A stretch of 64,000 bases of DNA, taken from contig NZ_CP133838.1 in NCBI RefSeq assembly GCF_031432975.1, forward strand, positions 930,001-994,000. The letters are read 5' to 3'. The notes beneath the pieces were generated by a model. The model was not told the origin of the DNA. It saw only the letters and a list, made by a program, of their open reading frames with translations, and ran no database searches. Source of the stretch: Buttiauxella selenatireducens (GTDB lineage: Bacteria; Pseudomonadota; Gammaproteobacteria; Enterobacterales; Enterobacteriaceae). The translations under genes and the position numbers were made by a program. Within the stretch, counting starts at the first letter, position 1; each line of letters begins with the position of its first letter. Shown here piece after piece: positions 10,164 through 20,037 of the stretch.

Positions 10164-11006
10164 TTATTGACGAACCAGACGACCAAATGCCGGGTGGAAA
10201 TCGGTGTTTGTGCGCCATGGATTAATGTCCAGGCCACCACGACGGGTATATCGAGCGTAGACGCTCAGGGTTTCAGGTTGGCAAAAATGCTGAATGTCGT
10301 TAAAGATGCGTTCAACGCATTGCTCGTGGAATTCGTTATGCTGGCGGAAAGAAACCAGATAGCGCAGCAGCTTTTCACGATCGATACGTGGGCCACGATA
10401 GCGAATCTGAACAGAGCCCCAATCCGGTTGGTGGGTGATCAGGCAGTTGGATTTCAACAGGTGGCTTACCAGCGTTTCTTCTACAATTTCTACGCCTGCC
10501 GATTCGCTGAGGTAATTGGCGTTAAATTCATAATTATCAATAGTGATATTTTGCTCATCAATGCATTCGCCCGTGAAGGCTGCGATTTCCTGGCCTTCAA
10601 GTTCATGCAGGCGGAATAACACAACACTGACATCGCCTTGTGCGCAGGCGCTCAAATCACGCTTTAGCGTTTCCTGAACCGTTTCCCAGTCGGCAAATTT
10701 TGTCTGGTTAAAGCTGTTCAAATAGAGTTTAAAACTTTTCGATTCAACCAGATTCACGCTGTTTGCATCAAGCTGCACATGACCCACGGCGACCTGCGGT
10801 AAACCGTTGCTATTCAGCCAGGACAGCTCATAAAGCGTCCAGATATCACCCCCACTAAACGGCAGATTATCAGCCTGTAAACCAAGCGGGTCACGATTTA
10901 GACTGCGTGGAACGGCCTGTAACAACGACGGTTGGTATTTATCCTGGTAAGCGGTTGGCTTACCCAGCGTCAGGCCGCTTAGCGCCTGGTGTTTTTCATA
11001 AGACAT
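10164..11006 (-). CDS. queF: QueF, NADPH-dependent 7-cyano-7-deazaguanine reductase
   Basis: Reduces preQ0 to preQ1 in queuosine synthesis. 280 residues, the long bi-modular QueF form of enterobacteria. The signature [14 protein letters not shown] (residues 88-101) binds NADPH. The catalytic nucleophile C188 and general acid D195 are in [13 protein letters not shown]. Two tunnelling-fold modules are intact. Divergent from syd with a 67-bp gap, as in E. coli. QueE and QueD, acting two steps earlier in the same pathway, are encoded at 38-39 kb. Confidence 0.95.
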   Translation of the reverse strand: MSYEKHQALSGLTLGKPTAYQDKYQPSLLQAVPRSLNRDPLGLQADNLPFSGGDIWTLYELSWLNSNGLPQVAVGHVQLDANSVNLVESKSFKLYLNSFNQTKFADWETVQETLKRDLSACAQGDVSVVLFRLHELEGQEIAAFTGECIDEQNITIDNYEFNANYLSESAGVEIVEETLVSHLLKSNCLITHQPDWGSVQIRYRGPRIDREKLLRYLVSFRQHNEFHEQCVERIFNDIQHFCQPETLSVYARYTRRGGLDINPWRTNTDFHPAFGRLVRQ

Positions 11007-11073
11007 GTGTCACCGATAGAATGCAGGTACAATTGGTCTTTATTGTACCGCACCTTGAGAGAGTGAGAAATTG

Positions 11074-11622
11074 GTGGATAACGACGTACGTCAGGCGCTG
11101 GAAGATTTTACAAATCGCTTTTGTCACGCGTGGCGTGAACAGGTGGGTGGGTGGCCTGCGAGTGAAGAATTATTTGGTGTGCCGTCCCCGTGTATCGTGA
11201 CGACAACCGGTAATGATGTGCGCTGGCAGCCGCAACCTTTCACTCCTGCTGGTGATCTCAGCGCTGTGGAACGGGCGATGGATATTACTCTGCAACCCGG
11301 TGCGCATCAGTTTTATACCACGCAGTTTGCTGGCGACATGCCCGCGCAGTCAGGTCACCAGGCTTTAACGCTATTACAAGCCTGGAGCGAAGAGGATTTT
11401 CAGCGCGTTCAGGAAAACCTGATTGGCCATCTGGTCACACAAAAGCGTTTAAAGCTTTCACCGACCCTGTTCCTCGCCACCACGCCTGACGAAATGGAGG
11501 TGGTGTCACTTTGCAATCTCACTGGAGAAGTGGTGCTGGAGAAAATCGGCACCAAACAGCGGACAACTCTCGCACCTTCACTGAGCTTATTCCTTCAGGA
11601 GCTTCAGCCGCAGGTCATCTAA
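11074..11622 (+). CDS. syd: Syd, SecY-interacting protein
   Basis: Small cytoplasmic protein that binds SecY and is thought to proofread the translocon. 182 residues. The match to the family runs throughout, e.g. [30 protein letters not shown] and TQKRLKL. Two adjacent non-ATG starts compete: TTG at 11071 and GTG at 11074. The GTG makes [11 protein letters not shown] align residue for residue with the E. coli N-terminus, so I chose it; a GAGAGAG stretch lies upstream. csrB follows downstream on the same strand, as in E. coli. Confidence 0.92.
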   Translation: MDNDVRQALEDFTNRFCHAWREQVGGWPASEELFGVPSPCIVTTTGNDVRWQPQPFTPAGDLSAVERAMDITLQPGAHQFYTTQFAGDMPAQSGHQALTLLQAWSEEDFQRVQENLIGHLVTQKRLKLSPTLFLATTPDEMEVVSLCNLTGEVVLEKIGTKQRTTLAPSLSLFLQELQPQVI

Positions 11623-11642
11623 CCGTTGATCGCTGCTGAGCT

Positions 11643-11683
11643 TGTGAGAGATCTCTTACACAAGCTGTAAGAGATCTCTAACT
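11643..11683 (+). promoter_or_regulatory. Twin UvrY (GacA-type) binding palindromes upstream of csrB
   Basis: TGTGAGAGATCTCTTACA (11643-11660) is an 18-bp palindrome equal to the known UvrY/GacA box. A second, almost identical site TGTAAGAGATCTCTAACT begins at 11666, 23 bp downstream of the first. They lie about 150-190 bp before the csrB start, a distal position like that reported for UvrY at csrB. The strand is given relative to csrB. Confidence 0.85.
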
Positions 11684-11832
11684 TTTCATTTGAGATTTTT
11701 ATGGCTATTAATGAAATAGCTATTAATTATCAAAGGTTTGATGATGTTTTTCGTCACTTTTGAATGAAAGTTATCGTAAGCATAGGTTGTGAGTGCCTTG
11801 CGAGATTGAACGAATTAGTAGATTCTATGTCC

Positions 11833-12208
11833 GTCGACAGGAAGTCGGGAAGTGAAGGAGATGTCAGGATGATGTCACTTCATTGAAGAACGGGAAGACA
11901 CCAGGAAGGTGTTACAAGGAAGGCTTCAGGATTGAAGCAAGGATCACTCAGGAAGAGTAAGGGACACCTCCAGGATGGAGAATGAGAGCCGAGCCAGGAA
12001 TGTTCGGTGGGTCTGGAAGACCAAAGGATAATGCATCAGGATGATGCCGGATCACCGCAGGATGACGGTAGCAGGACGCGAGTACGACGGAATGTAGGTC
12101 AGGAGACCACAGGACATAGTTGTCACGGACGAGCAGGGAGCACCAAAAGTAGCCGGATTAGCTGCGAAACGAACCGGGAGCACTGTTTATACAGTGCTCC
12201 CTTTTTTT
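11833..12208 (+). ncRNA. csrB: CsrB, RNA antagonist of CsrA
   Basis: About 375-nt regulatory RNA that sequesters the translational regulator CsrA. The transcript is packed with GGA motifs, 26 by my count, many as AGGA or GGGA in hairpin loops such as ATCAGGATGAT, CTTCAGGATTGAAG and CTCCAGGATGGAG. The 5' end GTCGACAGG and the 3' portion (CGAACCGGGAGCACTG) match the E. coli RNA. Position between syd and yqcC is conserved. Transcription should be driven by phosphorylated UvrY bound to the palindromes at 11643-11683, with BarA as its kinase. The exact 5' end is placed by similarity only. Confidence 0.93.
12176..12208 (+). terminator. CsrB intrinsic terminator
   Basis: GGGAGCACTG, TTTATA, CAGTGCTCCC and seven T residues: a 10-bp stem with U-tract that ends the RNA. 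Confidence 0.95.
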
Positions 12209-12296
12209 ATGCTTTTTTTTCGCCCACAGTAAGAAATGAAGAAAGTTAGAAGTGGTATGCTTGCCGGCTTCTTTTTCACTGATGCCTGAGGTTTTC

Positions 12297-12626
12297 ATGG
12301 AACGTCACGCGCTGGTACGCCAGCATCTACACATCATCGAGCAGGTTTTACGTGACCATCAACATTGGCAGGGCAGTGCGCCGGGTGCCGAAGCCTTTGA
12401 AAGTACCCAGCCGTTTTGTCTGGATACTCTACAACCCACAGAATGGCTGCAATGGGTTTTAATTCCACGCATGCACGCACTGATAGAAGCGCGGCATCCT
12501 TTGCCAGTCGACTTCGCCATCGCGCCATACTACGAAATGGCGCTCGATGCGGCACATGCCGGGCGTGAGCCTCTCTTAAAAGCGTTGCAAGAGCTTGATG
12601 CTCTGTTCGCGAGTGACAAAAACTGA
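12297..12626 (+). CDS. yqcC: YqcC family protein
   Basis: 109-residue cytoplasmic protein of the YqcC family, function not established; the fold is known only as a small helical bundle. The conserved core STQPFCLDTLQPTEWLQWVLIPRMHALI and the segment APYYEMALD are present. An upstream in-frame ATG at 12252 would add 15 residues, but the ATG at 12297 follows a GAGG ribosome site and reproduces the E. coli length exactly. Its TGA overlaps the ATG of truC by one base, so the two are translationally coupled. Confidence 0.9.
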   Translation: MERHALVRQHLHIIEQVLRDHQHWQGSAPGAEAFESTQPFCLDTLQPTEWLQWVLIPRMHALIEARHPLPVDFAIAPYYEMALDAAHAGREPLLKALQELDALFASDKN

Positions 12627-13396
12627 TGCTGGAAATTATTTATCAGGATGAATGGTTGGTGGCCGTGAACAAACCTTCGGGTTGGTTGGTGCACCGAAGC
12701 TGGCTGGACCGTCATGAAACGGTGTTCGTCATGCAAACCGTACGTGACCAAATCGGCAAGCACGTTTTTACCGTACATCGCCTCGACAGACCTACTTCTG
12801 GCGTCTTGTTGATGGGGCTCTCCAGCGAAGTTGCGCATTTGCTCTCGCAGCAGTTTGAAAATCACCAGATTCAGAAACGTTATCACGCGGTCACTCGCGG
12901 TTGGCTTGAAGATGAAGCCTTGCTGGATTATCCGCTCGTTGAAGAGTTGGATAAAATTGCGGATAAACACGCAACGCAAGACAAAACGCCGCAGCCTGCG
13001 GTCACGCATTATCGCGGTCTGGCAACGGTTGAAATGCCGGTCCCGGTTGGTCGATATCCAACAGCGCGCTACAGCCTTGTGGAACTGGAACCGAAAACCG
13101 GTCGCAAGCACCAGCTACGCCGCCATATGTCCCATTTGCGTCATCCGATGATTGGCGATTCTAAGCATGGCGACCTGCGCCAAAACCGTGCTGCGGCAGA
13201 ACATTTTGGCTGCCAACGCCTGATGCTGCATGCAAGCCAGCTTTCGTTAACGCATCCTGTTACCGGTGAGCCGTTATGCTTGCGCGCAACGCTCGACGAT
13301 ACCTGGATGCAGATGATGTCACAGTTTGGCTGGCGTGGATTGCTGAGTGATATCGAAAAGGTTGAGTTTGTGGCACGCAACGGCCAGGATGAATAA
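12626..13396 (+). CDS. truC: TruC, tRNA pseudouridine-65 synthase
   Basis: RluA-family pseudouridine synthase that isomerises U65 of tRNA-Ile and tRNA-Asp. 256 residues. The catalytic aspartate is in the family motif HRLDRPTSGVLL, followed by KTGRKHQLRRHM, the conserved RluA Arg/His segment. Start overlaps the yqcC stop (TGATG). yqcA follows after 27 bp, probably in one transcript. Confidence 0.95.
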   Translation: MLEIIYQDEWLVAVNKPSGWLVHRSWLDRHETVFVMQTVRDQIGKHVFTVHRLDRPTSGVLLMGLSSEVAHLLSQQFENHQIQKRYHAVTRGWLEDEALLDYPLVEELDKIADKHATQDKTPQPAVTHYRGLATVEMPVPVGRYPTARYSLVELEPKTGRKHQLRRHMSHLRHPMIGDSKHGDLRQNRAAAEHFGCQRLMLHASQLSLTHPVTGEPLCLRATLDDTWMQMMSQFGWRGLLSDIEKVEFVARNGQDE

Positions 13397-13423
13397 TACA
13401 GCCGTAACGCAAGGAGTTAACTG

Positions 13424-13873
13424 ATGGCCGAAGTGGGGATTTTTGTAGGAACGATGTATGGAAACTCGCTGTTGGTGGCGGAAGAAGCCGAAGCGATTCT
13501 AAAAAAGAAAGGTCATAAAGCCACAGTATTCGAAGATCCTGAGCTTGCAGACTGGCAGAAATATCGCGACCAATATGTGCTGATTGTCACTTCAACAACC
13601 GGCCAGGGCGATTTACCCGACAGCATTGTTCCTCTGTTTCAGGCAATTAAAGACAAAGTCGGATACCAACCTGAATTGCGTTACGGTTTGATTGCGCTGG
13701 GCGACAGCAACTACGAACATTTTTGTGGCGGTGGTAAACAATTCGATACCTTGCTGCAAGAGCAGGGCGCAAAACGTATTGGCACCGTGTTAGCGATTGA
13801 TGCCAATGATCATCCTGAGCCCGAATCTGTTTCGAACCCGTGGGTCGAGCAGTGGGAAACGCTGTTAAAGTGA
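13424..13873 (+). CDS. yqcA: YqcA, flavodoxin-like FMN protein
   Basis: 149-residue short-chain flavodoxin with the phosphate loop [14 protein letters not shown] near the N-terminus, [11 protein letters not shown] (FMN ring loop) and [26 protein letters not shown] ribosome site precedes the ATG. Length equals E. coli YqcA. Electron partner unknown. In E. coli it is followed by gudP; here msrA, msrB and a small gene intervene on the opposite strand. Confidence 0.94.
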   Translation: MAEVGIFVGTMYGNSLLVAEEAEAILKKKGHKATVFEDPELADWQKYRDQYVLIVTSTTGQGDLPDSIVPLFQAIKDKVGYQPELRYGLIALGDSNYEHFCGGGKQFDTLLQEQGAKRIGTVLAIDANDHPEPESVSNPWVEQWETLLK

Positions 13874-13978
13874 CAGCAAGAATCAATGGCGGGGATGCTT
13901 GGGTGTCGCCGCCTATGATATTACACCCAGCGGGCTGGGTGCGGGTCATCACCTGCCAGCAATGCAATTGCCGCACAA

Positions 13979-14473
13979 CTATTCAGGGAGTTGCCAGTCT
14001 GGTCTGACAAAATGGCAGGTATAGCCATTTGGGTTATGCACGAGATAGTCCTGGTGCTCTGGCTCTGCTGACCAGAAGGGGGTCGCTTCCTTCACTTCAG
14101 TGACGACTGTACCCGGCAAAATACCTGATGCGTCTATTTCCTCGATCAACTGGTTGGCCTGGTGCATCTGCTCATCCGTAAGCCAAAAGATAGCAGAACG
14201 ATAGCTGGAGCCAACATCATTACCCTGCCTAAATGGCGTAGTGGGATTGTGGATCTGAAAGAAGTATTTCAGCAAATCGCGGAAACTAATCTGCTCAGGA
14301 TTAAACTCGACTTTTACCGCCTCTGCATGGCCTGGATGGTACGCATAGGTCGGATTGTCATTCTGCCCGCCCGTGTAGCCAACTTCGGTGCTGATGACTC
14401 CATCAACTTTTCGAAGTAAATCCTGCACTCCCCAGAAACAACCTCCAGCAAGAATTGCGACTTCATTTTTCAT
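13979..14473 (-). CDS. msrA: MsrA, peptide-methionine (S)-S-oxide reductase
   Basis: 164-residue MsrA reducing the S-epimer of methionine sulfoxide. The catalytic motif GCFWG is at residues 11-15 (C12), followed by [22 protein letters not shown] and [11 protein letters not shown], with one further cysteine in the C-terminal YTCHF. The protein is the short, widespread MsrA type and lacks the N-terminal extension of E. coli MsrA (212 residues). ORF starts further upstream are possible, but the ATG at 14473 has GGAGA six bases before it and begins directly before the core. Its first codons overlap the 3' end of msrB by 11 bp, giving a coupled msrB-msrA operon that does not exist at this place in E. 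coli. Confidence 0.93.
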   Translation of the reverse strand: MKNEVAILAGGCFWGVQDLLRKVDGVISTEVGYTGGQNDNPTYAYHPGHAEAVKVEFNPEQISFRDLLKYFFQIHNPTTPFRQGNDVGSSYRSAIFWLTDEQMHQANQLIEEIDASGILPGTVVTEVKEATPFWSAEPEHQDYLVHNPNGYTCHFVRPDWQLPE

Positions 14474-14924
14474 GTTTATCTCCAGAATTAAACAGTGCCA
14501 GATATTCGCCATATCCTTCAGCACTTAGATTTGCTTTAGGAATAAAACGCAGCGCGGCTGAGTTGATGCAATAACGTAGTCCGCCTTTCTCCTGGGGGCC
14601 GTCAGGGAATACATGCCCAAGATGGCTATCAGCATGAACGGAACGTACTTCAGTTCGTATCATCCCGTGGCTCAGATCTTTAATATTACGTACATTCTCA
14701 TCTACCGGGTTGCTGAAAGCAGGCCAACCACATCCTGAGTCAAACTTATCCAGCGATGAAAATAACGGTTCACCGGAAACGATATCGACATACAGTCCGT
14801 CTTCGAAATGTTTGTCATATTCCCCCGTGAAAGGACGCTCCGTGGCATTATTTTGCGTTACGTTAAACTGTAGTTCAGATAAATTTGTTATTGTCTGAGT
14901 ATCTTTATGATATTTATTGCTCAT
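14463..14924 (-). CDS. msrB: MsrB, peptide-methionine (R)-S-oxide reductase lacking the zinc cysteines
   Basis: 153-residue SelR-domain protein reducing the R-epimer of methionine sulfoxide. The catalytic C119 ([11 protein letters not shown]) and the resolving C65 (SGCGWPAF) are present. All four cysteines that bind structural zinc in E. coli MsrB are replaced: D47 and S50 in the first pair, S95 and A98 in the second. Such zinc-free MsrBs are known. A C-terminal tail of about 20 residues ([10 protein letters not shown] onward) extends past the usual end. AGAGG ribosome site before the ATG. First gene of an overlapping pair with msrA. Placement and form suggest acquisition from outside, independent of the chromosomal msrB of enterobacteria. 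Confidence 0.92.
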   Translation of the reverse strand: MSNKYHKDTQTITNLSELQFNVTQNNATERPFTGEYDKHFEDGLYVDIVSGEPLFSSLDKFDSGCGWPAFSNPVDENVRNIKDLSHGMIRTEVRSVHADSHLGHVFPDGPQEKGGLRYCINSAALRFIPKANLSAEGYGEYLALFNSGDKHEK

Positions 14925-15020
14925 AGTGTCGCCTCTTGAGTGGATTAATTCCCTTGGTTAATATTTTGATGTATATCAGGGAAGCGCATTTCACCGCAAT
15001 TTACGGTGAGGAACTTGGTA

Positions 15021-15200
15021 TCAACAGACGCCGAAATCACCTTCCTCTTTATACAAAGCCACGTCGGAAGCTTTCAGTGTTATCTTCTCATCGCTTAGGT
15101 GATTTGAAGGGGTACAAATGACTTCATCAGCAAGTACATCCAGAACCTTCATTTTCGGTCCGCCTTTTTTAGCCTGTACCATATCGCCTGGTTTGAACAT
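15021..15200 (-). CDS. YodC-like small protein (DUF2158 family)
   Basis: 59-residue protein beginning MFKPGDMVQAKKGGPKM, the pattern (PGD.V..K.GGP.M.V) of the DUF2158/YodC family of uncharacterised enterobacterial proteins. An in-frame ATG 13 codons upstream exists, but the ATG at 15200 is preceded by a strong AGAGAGGG site five bases away. It ends with a C-terminal cysteine. Function unknown. It lies upstream of msrB on the same strand, separated by about 95 bp. Confidence 0.75.
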   Translation of the reverse strand: MFKPGDMVQAKKGGPKMKVLDVLADEVICTPSNHLSDEKITLKASDVALYKEEGDFGVC

Positions 15201-15446
15201 AAAACCCTCTCTTATACGAAACAATTGATACTTAACCATAAAACAAATTGATCGCTTAGGAAAGCTCTGTCAACGATAGCGACATTTAATCTTGGTACAG
15301 TCATAATATTCAATTATAGCAATGGAGAAATAACACTGAGTGAGGTTTTTACAAGCCAAAAAAATTGTGGTTGTACATTTAATATCTAAAAAAAGCATTA
15401 TAAATAAATGAAAAAGAGATGTTTTTTAATTATTTGAAAATACTTT

Positions 15447-15713
15447 TTAAACACGCGATTGGTCGGCGTTGAAATATATTTGCGGTGTAAAAATCATGTT
15501 TGTACATTGTTCAAAACTGCAGAGGGAAAAATGAAAAAAGTGCTCTGCTCCGACTCTATCCAAACGCTCCATCGCATTAAAATCATTACCACGTAATCCG
15601 TTACCTTCCTCTGCGTTATACAATAATTCCCAAATCCGTGAACCATCCCCCAGACCGTTGGACAAAAGCCATAAAGTGCTCACAAAACGCGCAGTAAACT
15701 TGTGTCTTTGCAC
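15447..15713 (-). CDS. Doubtful small ORF of unknown function
   Basis: 88 codons starting at GTG with no clear ribosome site. I recognise no family. It lies in the 15201-15928 gap, whose first 250 bases are very AT-rich (islet-like) and hold no coding signal. The ORF could be a remnant or chance. Apart from this ORF and the ERIC copy at 15858-15912 I see nothing in the gap beyond the promoter region needed for gudP. Confidence 0.2.
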   Translation of the reverse strand: MQRHKFTARFVSTLWLLSNGLGDGSRIWELLYNAEEGNGLRGNDFNAMERLDRVGAEHFFHFSLCSFEQCTNMIFTPQIYFNADQSRV

Positions 15714-15857
15714 GATGAGGCGTTTTCACTCCCTTCATATACTTTCCCTCGGCCAAACATAAAACCGCAGAGTCAGAGTCACAAGAATACTGCGGACCGG
15801 CCGATACCTCATTCTGATAACCCTACAAGTGCAGAATGGATTGTAGCTAAAAGCTAT

Positions 15858-15912
15858 ATACCCAATGGATTTCGAGGTGCGGGAAGGCGGCAGCTTGAAA
15901 GACGATGGGTAT
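15858..15912. repeat. Shortened ERIC element directly upstream of gudP
   Basis: ATACCCAATGGATTTCGAGG ... GCAGCTTGAAAGACGATGGG with terminal ATACCC / GGGTAT; only the outer ERIC arms remain (55 bp). The gudP ribosome site AGGAG begins a few bases after its right end. Confidence 0.78.
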
Positions 15913-15928
15913 GATTCAGGAGTGCAAC

Positions 15929-17284
15929 ATGAACACCATTAGCCAAACGGCGAGCGTTGCCGAGAAAAGAACCAACGCTCGTTATTGGATAGTAGTAATG
16001 CTCTTCATCGTCACCTCGTTTAACTATGGCGACCGCGCCACGTTATCTATTGCCGGTTCAGAAATGGCGAAAGATATCGGCCTTGATCCGATTGGCATGG
16101 GATATGTGTTCTCCGCATTTTCCTGGGCATACGTCATCGGGCAGATCCCAGGTGGCTGGCTGCTTGACCGTTTCGGCTCAAAACGCGTTTATTTCTGGTC
16201 GATTTTTATTTGGTCGCTGTTTACCTTGCTGCAAGGTTTCGTCGATATCTTCAGTGGTTTTGGCATCATCATCGCGCTGTTTACCCTGCGCTTCCTGGTG
16301 GGATTGGCTGAAGCGCCTTCCTTCCCCGGCAACAGCCGAATAGTCGCAGCGTGGTTCCCGGCACAGGAACGCGGTACGGCAGTCTCCATCTTTAACTCCG
16401 CACAGTATTTCGCGACGGTAATCTTCGCGCCAATCATGGGTTGGCTGACTCATGAAGTGGGCTGGTCGCACGTCTTCTTCTTCATGGGGGGCTTAGGCAT
16501 CATCATCAGTTTTGTTTGGCTGAAAGTGATTCATGAGCCGAATAACCATCCGGGTGTGAATAAGAAAGAGCTGGAGTACATCGAAGAAGGCGGCGCGCTG
16601 ATCAATATGGATCAGAAGCAAACCAAAGAGCGGGTACCTTTCGCGCAGAAATGGGGCCAGATCAAACAGCTGATTGGCTCGCGCATGATGATCGGGATCT
16701 ATATCGGCCAGTACTGCATTAACGCCTTAACCTATTTCTTTATTACCTGGTTCCCGGTGTATCTGGTTCAGGAAAAAGGCATGTCGATTTTGAAAGCCGG
16801 TTTTGTGGCTTCGGTTCCGGCAGTCTGTGGATTTATCGGCGGCGTGCTGGGCGGGGTTATTTCTGACTGGCTGATGCGCCGCACCGGTTCGTTAAACATC
16901 GCGCGTAAAACGCCAATCGTATTGGGGATGTTGCTCTCGGTCAGCATGGTGTTCTGTAACTATGTTGAATCAGAAATGATGGTTATCGGCTTTATGGCGA
17001 TGGCGTTCTTCGGGAAAGGCATCGGTGCCCTGGGCTGGGCGGTGATGGCTGATACCGCGCCGAAAGAGATAAGCGGCCTGAGCGGTGGCTTGTTCAATAT
17101 GTTCGGTAACGTCTCCGGTATCGTGACGCCAATTGCTATCGGTTACATCGTTGGGACATCCGGTTCGTTCAACGGCGCGCTGATTTACGTTGGGGTGCAT
17201 GCTGTTATCGCGGTACTGAGCTATCTGGTGATTGTCGGCGACATCAAACGTGTTGAACTCAAACCCGCAGCCACAGGACGCTAA
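15929..17284 (+). CDS. gudP: GudP, D-glucarate/galactarate MFS permease
   Basis: 451-residue anion:cation symporter (MFS) importing D-glucarate. Twelve hydrophobic segments; diagnostic stretches include [35 protein letters not shown] (MFS loop 2-3 motif) and [20 protein letters not shown]. An upstream in-frame ATG at 15905 lies within the ERIC element; the ATG at 15929 follows CAGGAG at proper distance and gives the family N-terminus. The stop overlaps an ATG of gudX by one base. First gene of gudP-gudX-gudD. Confidence 0.95.
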   Translation: MNTISQTASVAEKRTNARYWIVVMLFIVTSFNYGDRATLSIAGSEMAKDIGLDPIGMGYVFSAFSWAYVIGQIPGGWLLDRFGSKRVYFWSIFIWSLFTLLQGFVDIFSGFGIIIALFTLRFLVGLAEAPSFPGNSRIVAAWFPAQERGTAVSIFNSAQYFATVIFAPIMGWLTHEVGWSHVFFFMGGLGIIISFVWLKVIHEPNNHPGVNKKELEYIEEGGALINMDQKQTKERVPFAQKWGQIKQLIGSRMMIGIYIGQYCINALTYFFITWFPVYLVQEKGMSILKAGFVASVPAVCGFIGGVLGGVISDWLMRRTGSLNIARKTPIVLGMLLSVSMVFCNYVESEMMVIGFMAMAFFGKGIGALGWAVMADTAPKEISGLSGGLFNMFGNVSGIVTPIAIGYIVGTSGSFNGALIYVGVHAVIAVLSYLVIVGDIKRVELKPAATGR

Positions 17285-17286
17285 TG

Positions 17287-18627
17287 ATGAATACTCAGGC
17301 AAGCCCGATTATTACAGATATGAAAGTGATTCCCGTGGCGGGGAATGACAGCATGCTGCTGAATATTGGTGGTGCGCACGGTGCTTTTTTCACTCGTAAC
17401 ATTGTTGTATTAACCGATAACGCCGGGCATACCGGCGTAGGTGAAGCGCCGGGTGGCGACGTGATTTATCAGACGCTGGTCGATTCAATCCCGCAGGTTG
17501 TCGGCCAGGAAATTGCGCGCATGAATCGTGTGGTGCAAAACGTCCATAAAGGTAATCAGTCAGCAGATTTTGATACCTTCGGTAAAGGTGCATGGACCTT
17601 TGAATTACGTGTTAATGCGGTCGCAGCACTGGAAGCCGCACTGCTTGATTTACTCGGCAAGGCGCTAAACGTCCCGGTCTGCGAGCTATTGGGGCCGGGG
17701 AAACAGCGCGATGAAGTCACCGTGTTGGGTTATCTGTTTTATATCGGCGATCGCCAGAAAACGGATTTGCCTTACCTTGAGGGTAAAAATACCGGCCACG
17801 CCTGGTACGATTTACGCCATCAGGAAGCGCTAACCAGCGACTCGATCGTGCGGCTAGCTGAAGCGGCGCAAGATCGTTATGGCTTTAAAGATTTCAAACT
17901 CAAAGGCGGAGTTTTACCCGGTGAGCAAGAACTGGATGCCGCCTGCTTGCTGAAAAAACGCTTCCCGGATGCGCGTATCACCGTCGATCCGAACGGCGCC
18001 TGGCTGCTGGATGAGGCTATCGCGTTGTGTAAGGGAATGGGCGATGTCCTGACCTATGCCGAAGATCCTTGCGGCGCGGAACAAGGTTATTCAGGGCGCG
18101 AAGTGATGGCTGAATTCCGCCGTGCAACGGGCTTACCGGTAGCGACCAATATGATTGCGACAAACTGGCGCGAGATGAACCACGCCATCATGCTCAACGC
18201 CGTCGATATTCCGTTAGCCGACCCACATTTCTGGACGCTTAGCGGCGCGGTTCGTGTCGCGCAAATGTGCGACGAATGGGGCCTGACGTGGGGTTGTCAT
18301 TCCAATAACCATTTCGACATTTCCCTGGCGATGTTCACCCATGTGGGGGCTGCGGCACCGGGCAAACCCACGGCTATCGACACCCACTGGATTTGGCAGG
18401 AAGGCGACCAGCGACTGACGAAATCCCCGCTGCAAATCGTTAACGGCAAAATCGCGGTGCCGGATGCGCCAGGCTTAGGCGTAGAACTTGACTGGGAACA
18501 GGTGCAGAAAGCTCATGAAGTGTATAAATCCCTCTCGGGTGGTTCGCGCAATGACGCCACAGCCATGCAATACCTGGTGCCGGGCTGGAAATTCGATCGT
18601 AAACGTCCGGCATTTGGCCGCGGATAA
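17287..18627 (+). CDS. gudX: GudX, glucarate dehydratase-related protein
   Basis: 446 residues, enolase superfamily, paralogue of GudD (next gene) with which it forms a pair in E. coli. Conserved elements: [11 protein letters not shown] (KxK base), ITVDPNGAW and [11 protein letters not shown] (metal ligands), ATNMIATNW (third ligand region) and the His base in HSNNHFDIS. The E. coli protein has weak or unclear dehydratase activity; it may be a companion subunit. Two ATGs in tandem (17284, 17287) are possible; 17287 gives the E. coli length and better spacing from AGGACG. Confidence 0.93.
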   Translation: MNTQASPIITDMKVIPVAGNDSMLLNIGGAHGAFFTRNIVVLTDNAGHTGVGEAPGGDVIYQTLVDSIPQVVGQEIARMNRVVQNVHKGNQSADFDTFGKGAWTFELRVNAVAALEAALLDLLGKALNVPVCELLGPGKQRDEVTVLGYLFYIGDRQKTDLPYLEGKNTGHAWYDLRHQEALTSDSIVRLAEAAQDRYGFKDFKLKGGVLPGEQELDAACLLKKRFPDARITVDPNGAWLLDEAIALCKGMGDVLTYAEDPCGAEQGYSGREVMAEFRRATGLPVATNMIATNWREMNHAIMLNAVDIPLADPHFWTLSGAVRVAQMCDEWGLTWGCHSNNHFDISLAMFTHVGAAAPGKPTAIDTHWIWQEGDQRLTKSPLQIVNGKIAVPDAPGLGVELDWEQVQKAHEVYKSLSGGSRNDATAMQYLVPGWKFDRKRPAFGRG

Positions 18628-18654
18628 AACATTCTTGCTGAAAAGGAATTAACG

Positions 18655-19995
18655 ATGAGCACATTTACTTCTACCCCAGTAGTCACTGCGATGCAGGTTA
18701 TTCCCGTTGCGGGCCATGACAGTATGCTGATGAATTTGAGTGGGGCACACTCGCCGTTTTTCACCCGTAATATTGTGATTATCAAGGATAACTCTGGCCA
18801 CACAGGTGTGGGGGAAATCCCCGGTGGTGAAAAGATCCGCCAGACACTTGAAGAAGCGGCAGCGTTGGTCATTGGCAAAACGCTGGGCGAGTACAAAAAC
18901 ATTCTGAACCTGGTACGTACCGAATTTGCTGACCGTGACTCCGGCGGGCGGGGTTTGCAGACCTTTGATTTGCGCACCACCATTCATGTTGTAACCGGTA
19001 TTGAATCGGCCATGCTGGACTTACTTGGTCAGCACCTGGGCGTGAACGTCGCTTCTTTGCTGGGTGATGGGCAACAGCGCAGTGAAGTCGAAATGCTCGG
19101 CTATCTGTTCTTCGTCGGTAATCGCAAACAGACTCCGCTGCCTTATCAGAGCCAGCCTAATGAGAAATGCGACTGGTATCGCATTCGCCACGACGAAGCG
19201 ATGACGCCAGATTCTGTGGTGCGTCTGGCAGAAGCGGCTTACGAGAAATATGGCTTTAACGACTTCAAACTGAAAGGCGGTGTATTAGCTGGAAGCGAAG
19301 AAGCCGAAGCCGTGACGGCACTGGCAAAACGCTTCCCGCAAGCTCGCGTTACGCTTGACCCGAACGGAGCCTGGTCGCTTGATGAAGCGATTAGCATTGG
19401 TAAGCAATTACGTGGCGTACTGGCTTATGCCGAAGATCCGTGTGGTGCGGAACAGGGTTATTCAGGCCGTGAAATTATGGCTGAATTCCGTCGTGCGACT
19501 GGTTTGCCAACCGCGACCAATATGATTGCTACCGACTGGCGTCAGATGGGCCACACGCTTTCCCTGCAATCGGTCGATATCCCGCTCGCCGATCCGCATT
19601 TCTGGACCATGCAAGGTTCGGTTCGCGTCGCGCAAATGTGCCACGAATTTGGACTGACGTGGGGATCGCATTCCAACAACCACTTTGATATCTCTCTGGC
19701 GATGTTTACCCACGTTGCAGCCGCAGCACCAGGGAAAGTCACCGCCATCGACACGCACTGGATTTGGCAGGAAGGCAATCAACGCCTGACCAAACAGCCG
19801 TTCGAAATCAAAGGCGGCATGGTGCAGGTGCCGAAAACACCAGGGCTGGGCGTTGAGCTGGATATGGATCAAGTGATGAAAGCACATGAGCTTTATCAGC
19901 AGCACGGACTGGGCGCACGCGATGATGCGATGGCGATGCAGTATTTGATCCCAGACTGGACGTTTAATAATAAGCGCCCATGCATGGTCAGGTAA
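18655..19995 (+). CDS. gudD: GudD, D-glucarate dehydratase
   Basis: 446-residue enolase-superfamily enzyme dehydrating D-glucarate (and L-idarate) to 5-keto-4-deoxy-D-glucarate. The acid/base Lys pair is in [11 protein letters not shown], metal ligands in [20 protein letters not shown] and ATNMIATDW, and the catalytic His in [18 protein letters not shown] ribosome site eight bases before ATG. The next enzymes GarL and GarR are not in the window, and the adjacent glycerate kinase is broken, so the final step must rely on another kinase gene. Confidence 0.96.
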   Translation: MSTFTSTPVVTAMQVIPVAGHDSMLMNLSGAHSPFFTRNIVIIKDNSGHTGVGEIPGGEKIRQTLEEAAALVIGKTLGEYKNILNLVRTEFADRDSGGRGLQTFDLRTTIHVVTGIESAMLDLLGQHLGVNVASLLGDGQQRSEVEMLGYLFFVGNRKQTPLPYQSQPNEKCDWYRIRHDEAMTPDSVVRLAEAAYEKYGFNDFKLKGGVLAGSEEAEAVTALAKRFPQARVTLDPNGAWSLDEAISIGKQLRGVLAYAEDPCGAEQGYSGREIMAEFRRATGLPTATNMIATDWRQMGHTLSLQSVDIPLADPHFWTMQGSVRVAQMCHEFGLTWGSHSNNHFDISLAMFTHVAAAAPGKVTAIDTHWIWQEGNQRLTKQPFEIKGGMVQVPKTPGLGVELDMDQVMKAHELYQQHGLGARDDAMAMQYLIPDWTFNNKRPCMVR

Positions 19996-20037
19996 TCTTA
20001 ACCCTAATGACCTGACCCACATCGCGACGGACGGCAT

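Noticed and set aside
11007-11073. Possible preQ1 riboswitch before queF
   Set aside because: The 67-bp queF-syd gap is too short and lacks a recognisable preQ1 aptamer; enterobacterial queF is not known to use one.
15702-15914. 70-codon plus-strand ORF before gudP
   Set aside because: Runs through the ERIC element and ends inside the gudP leader; no similarity, no ribosome site.
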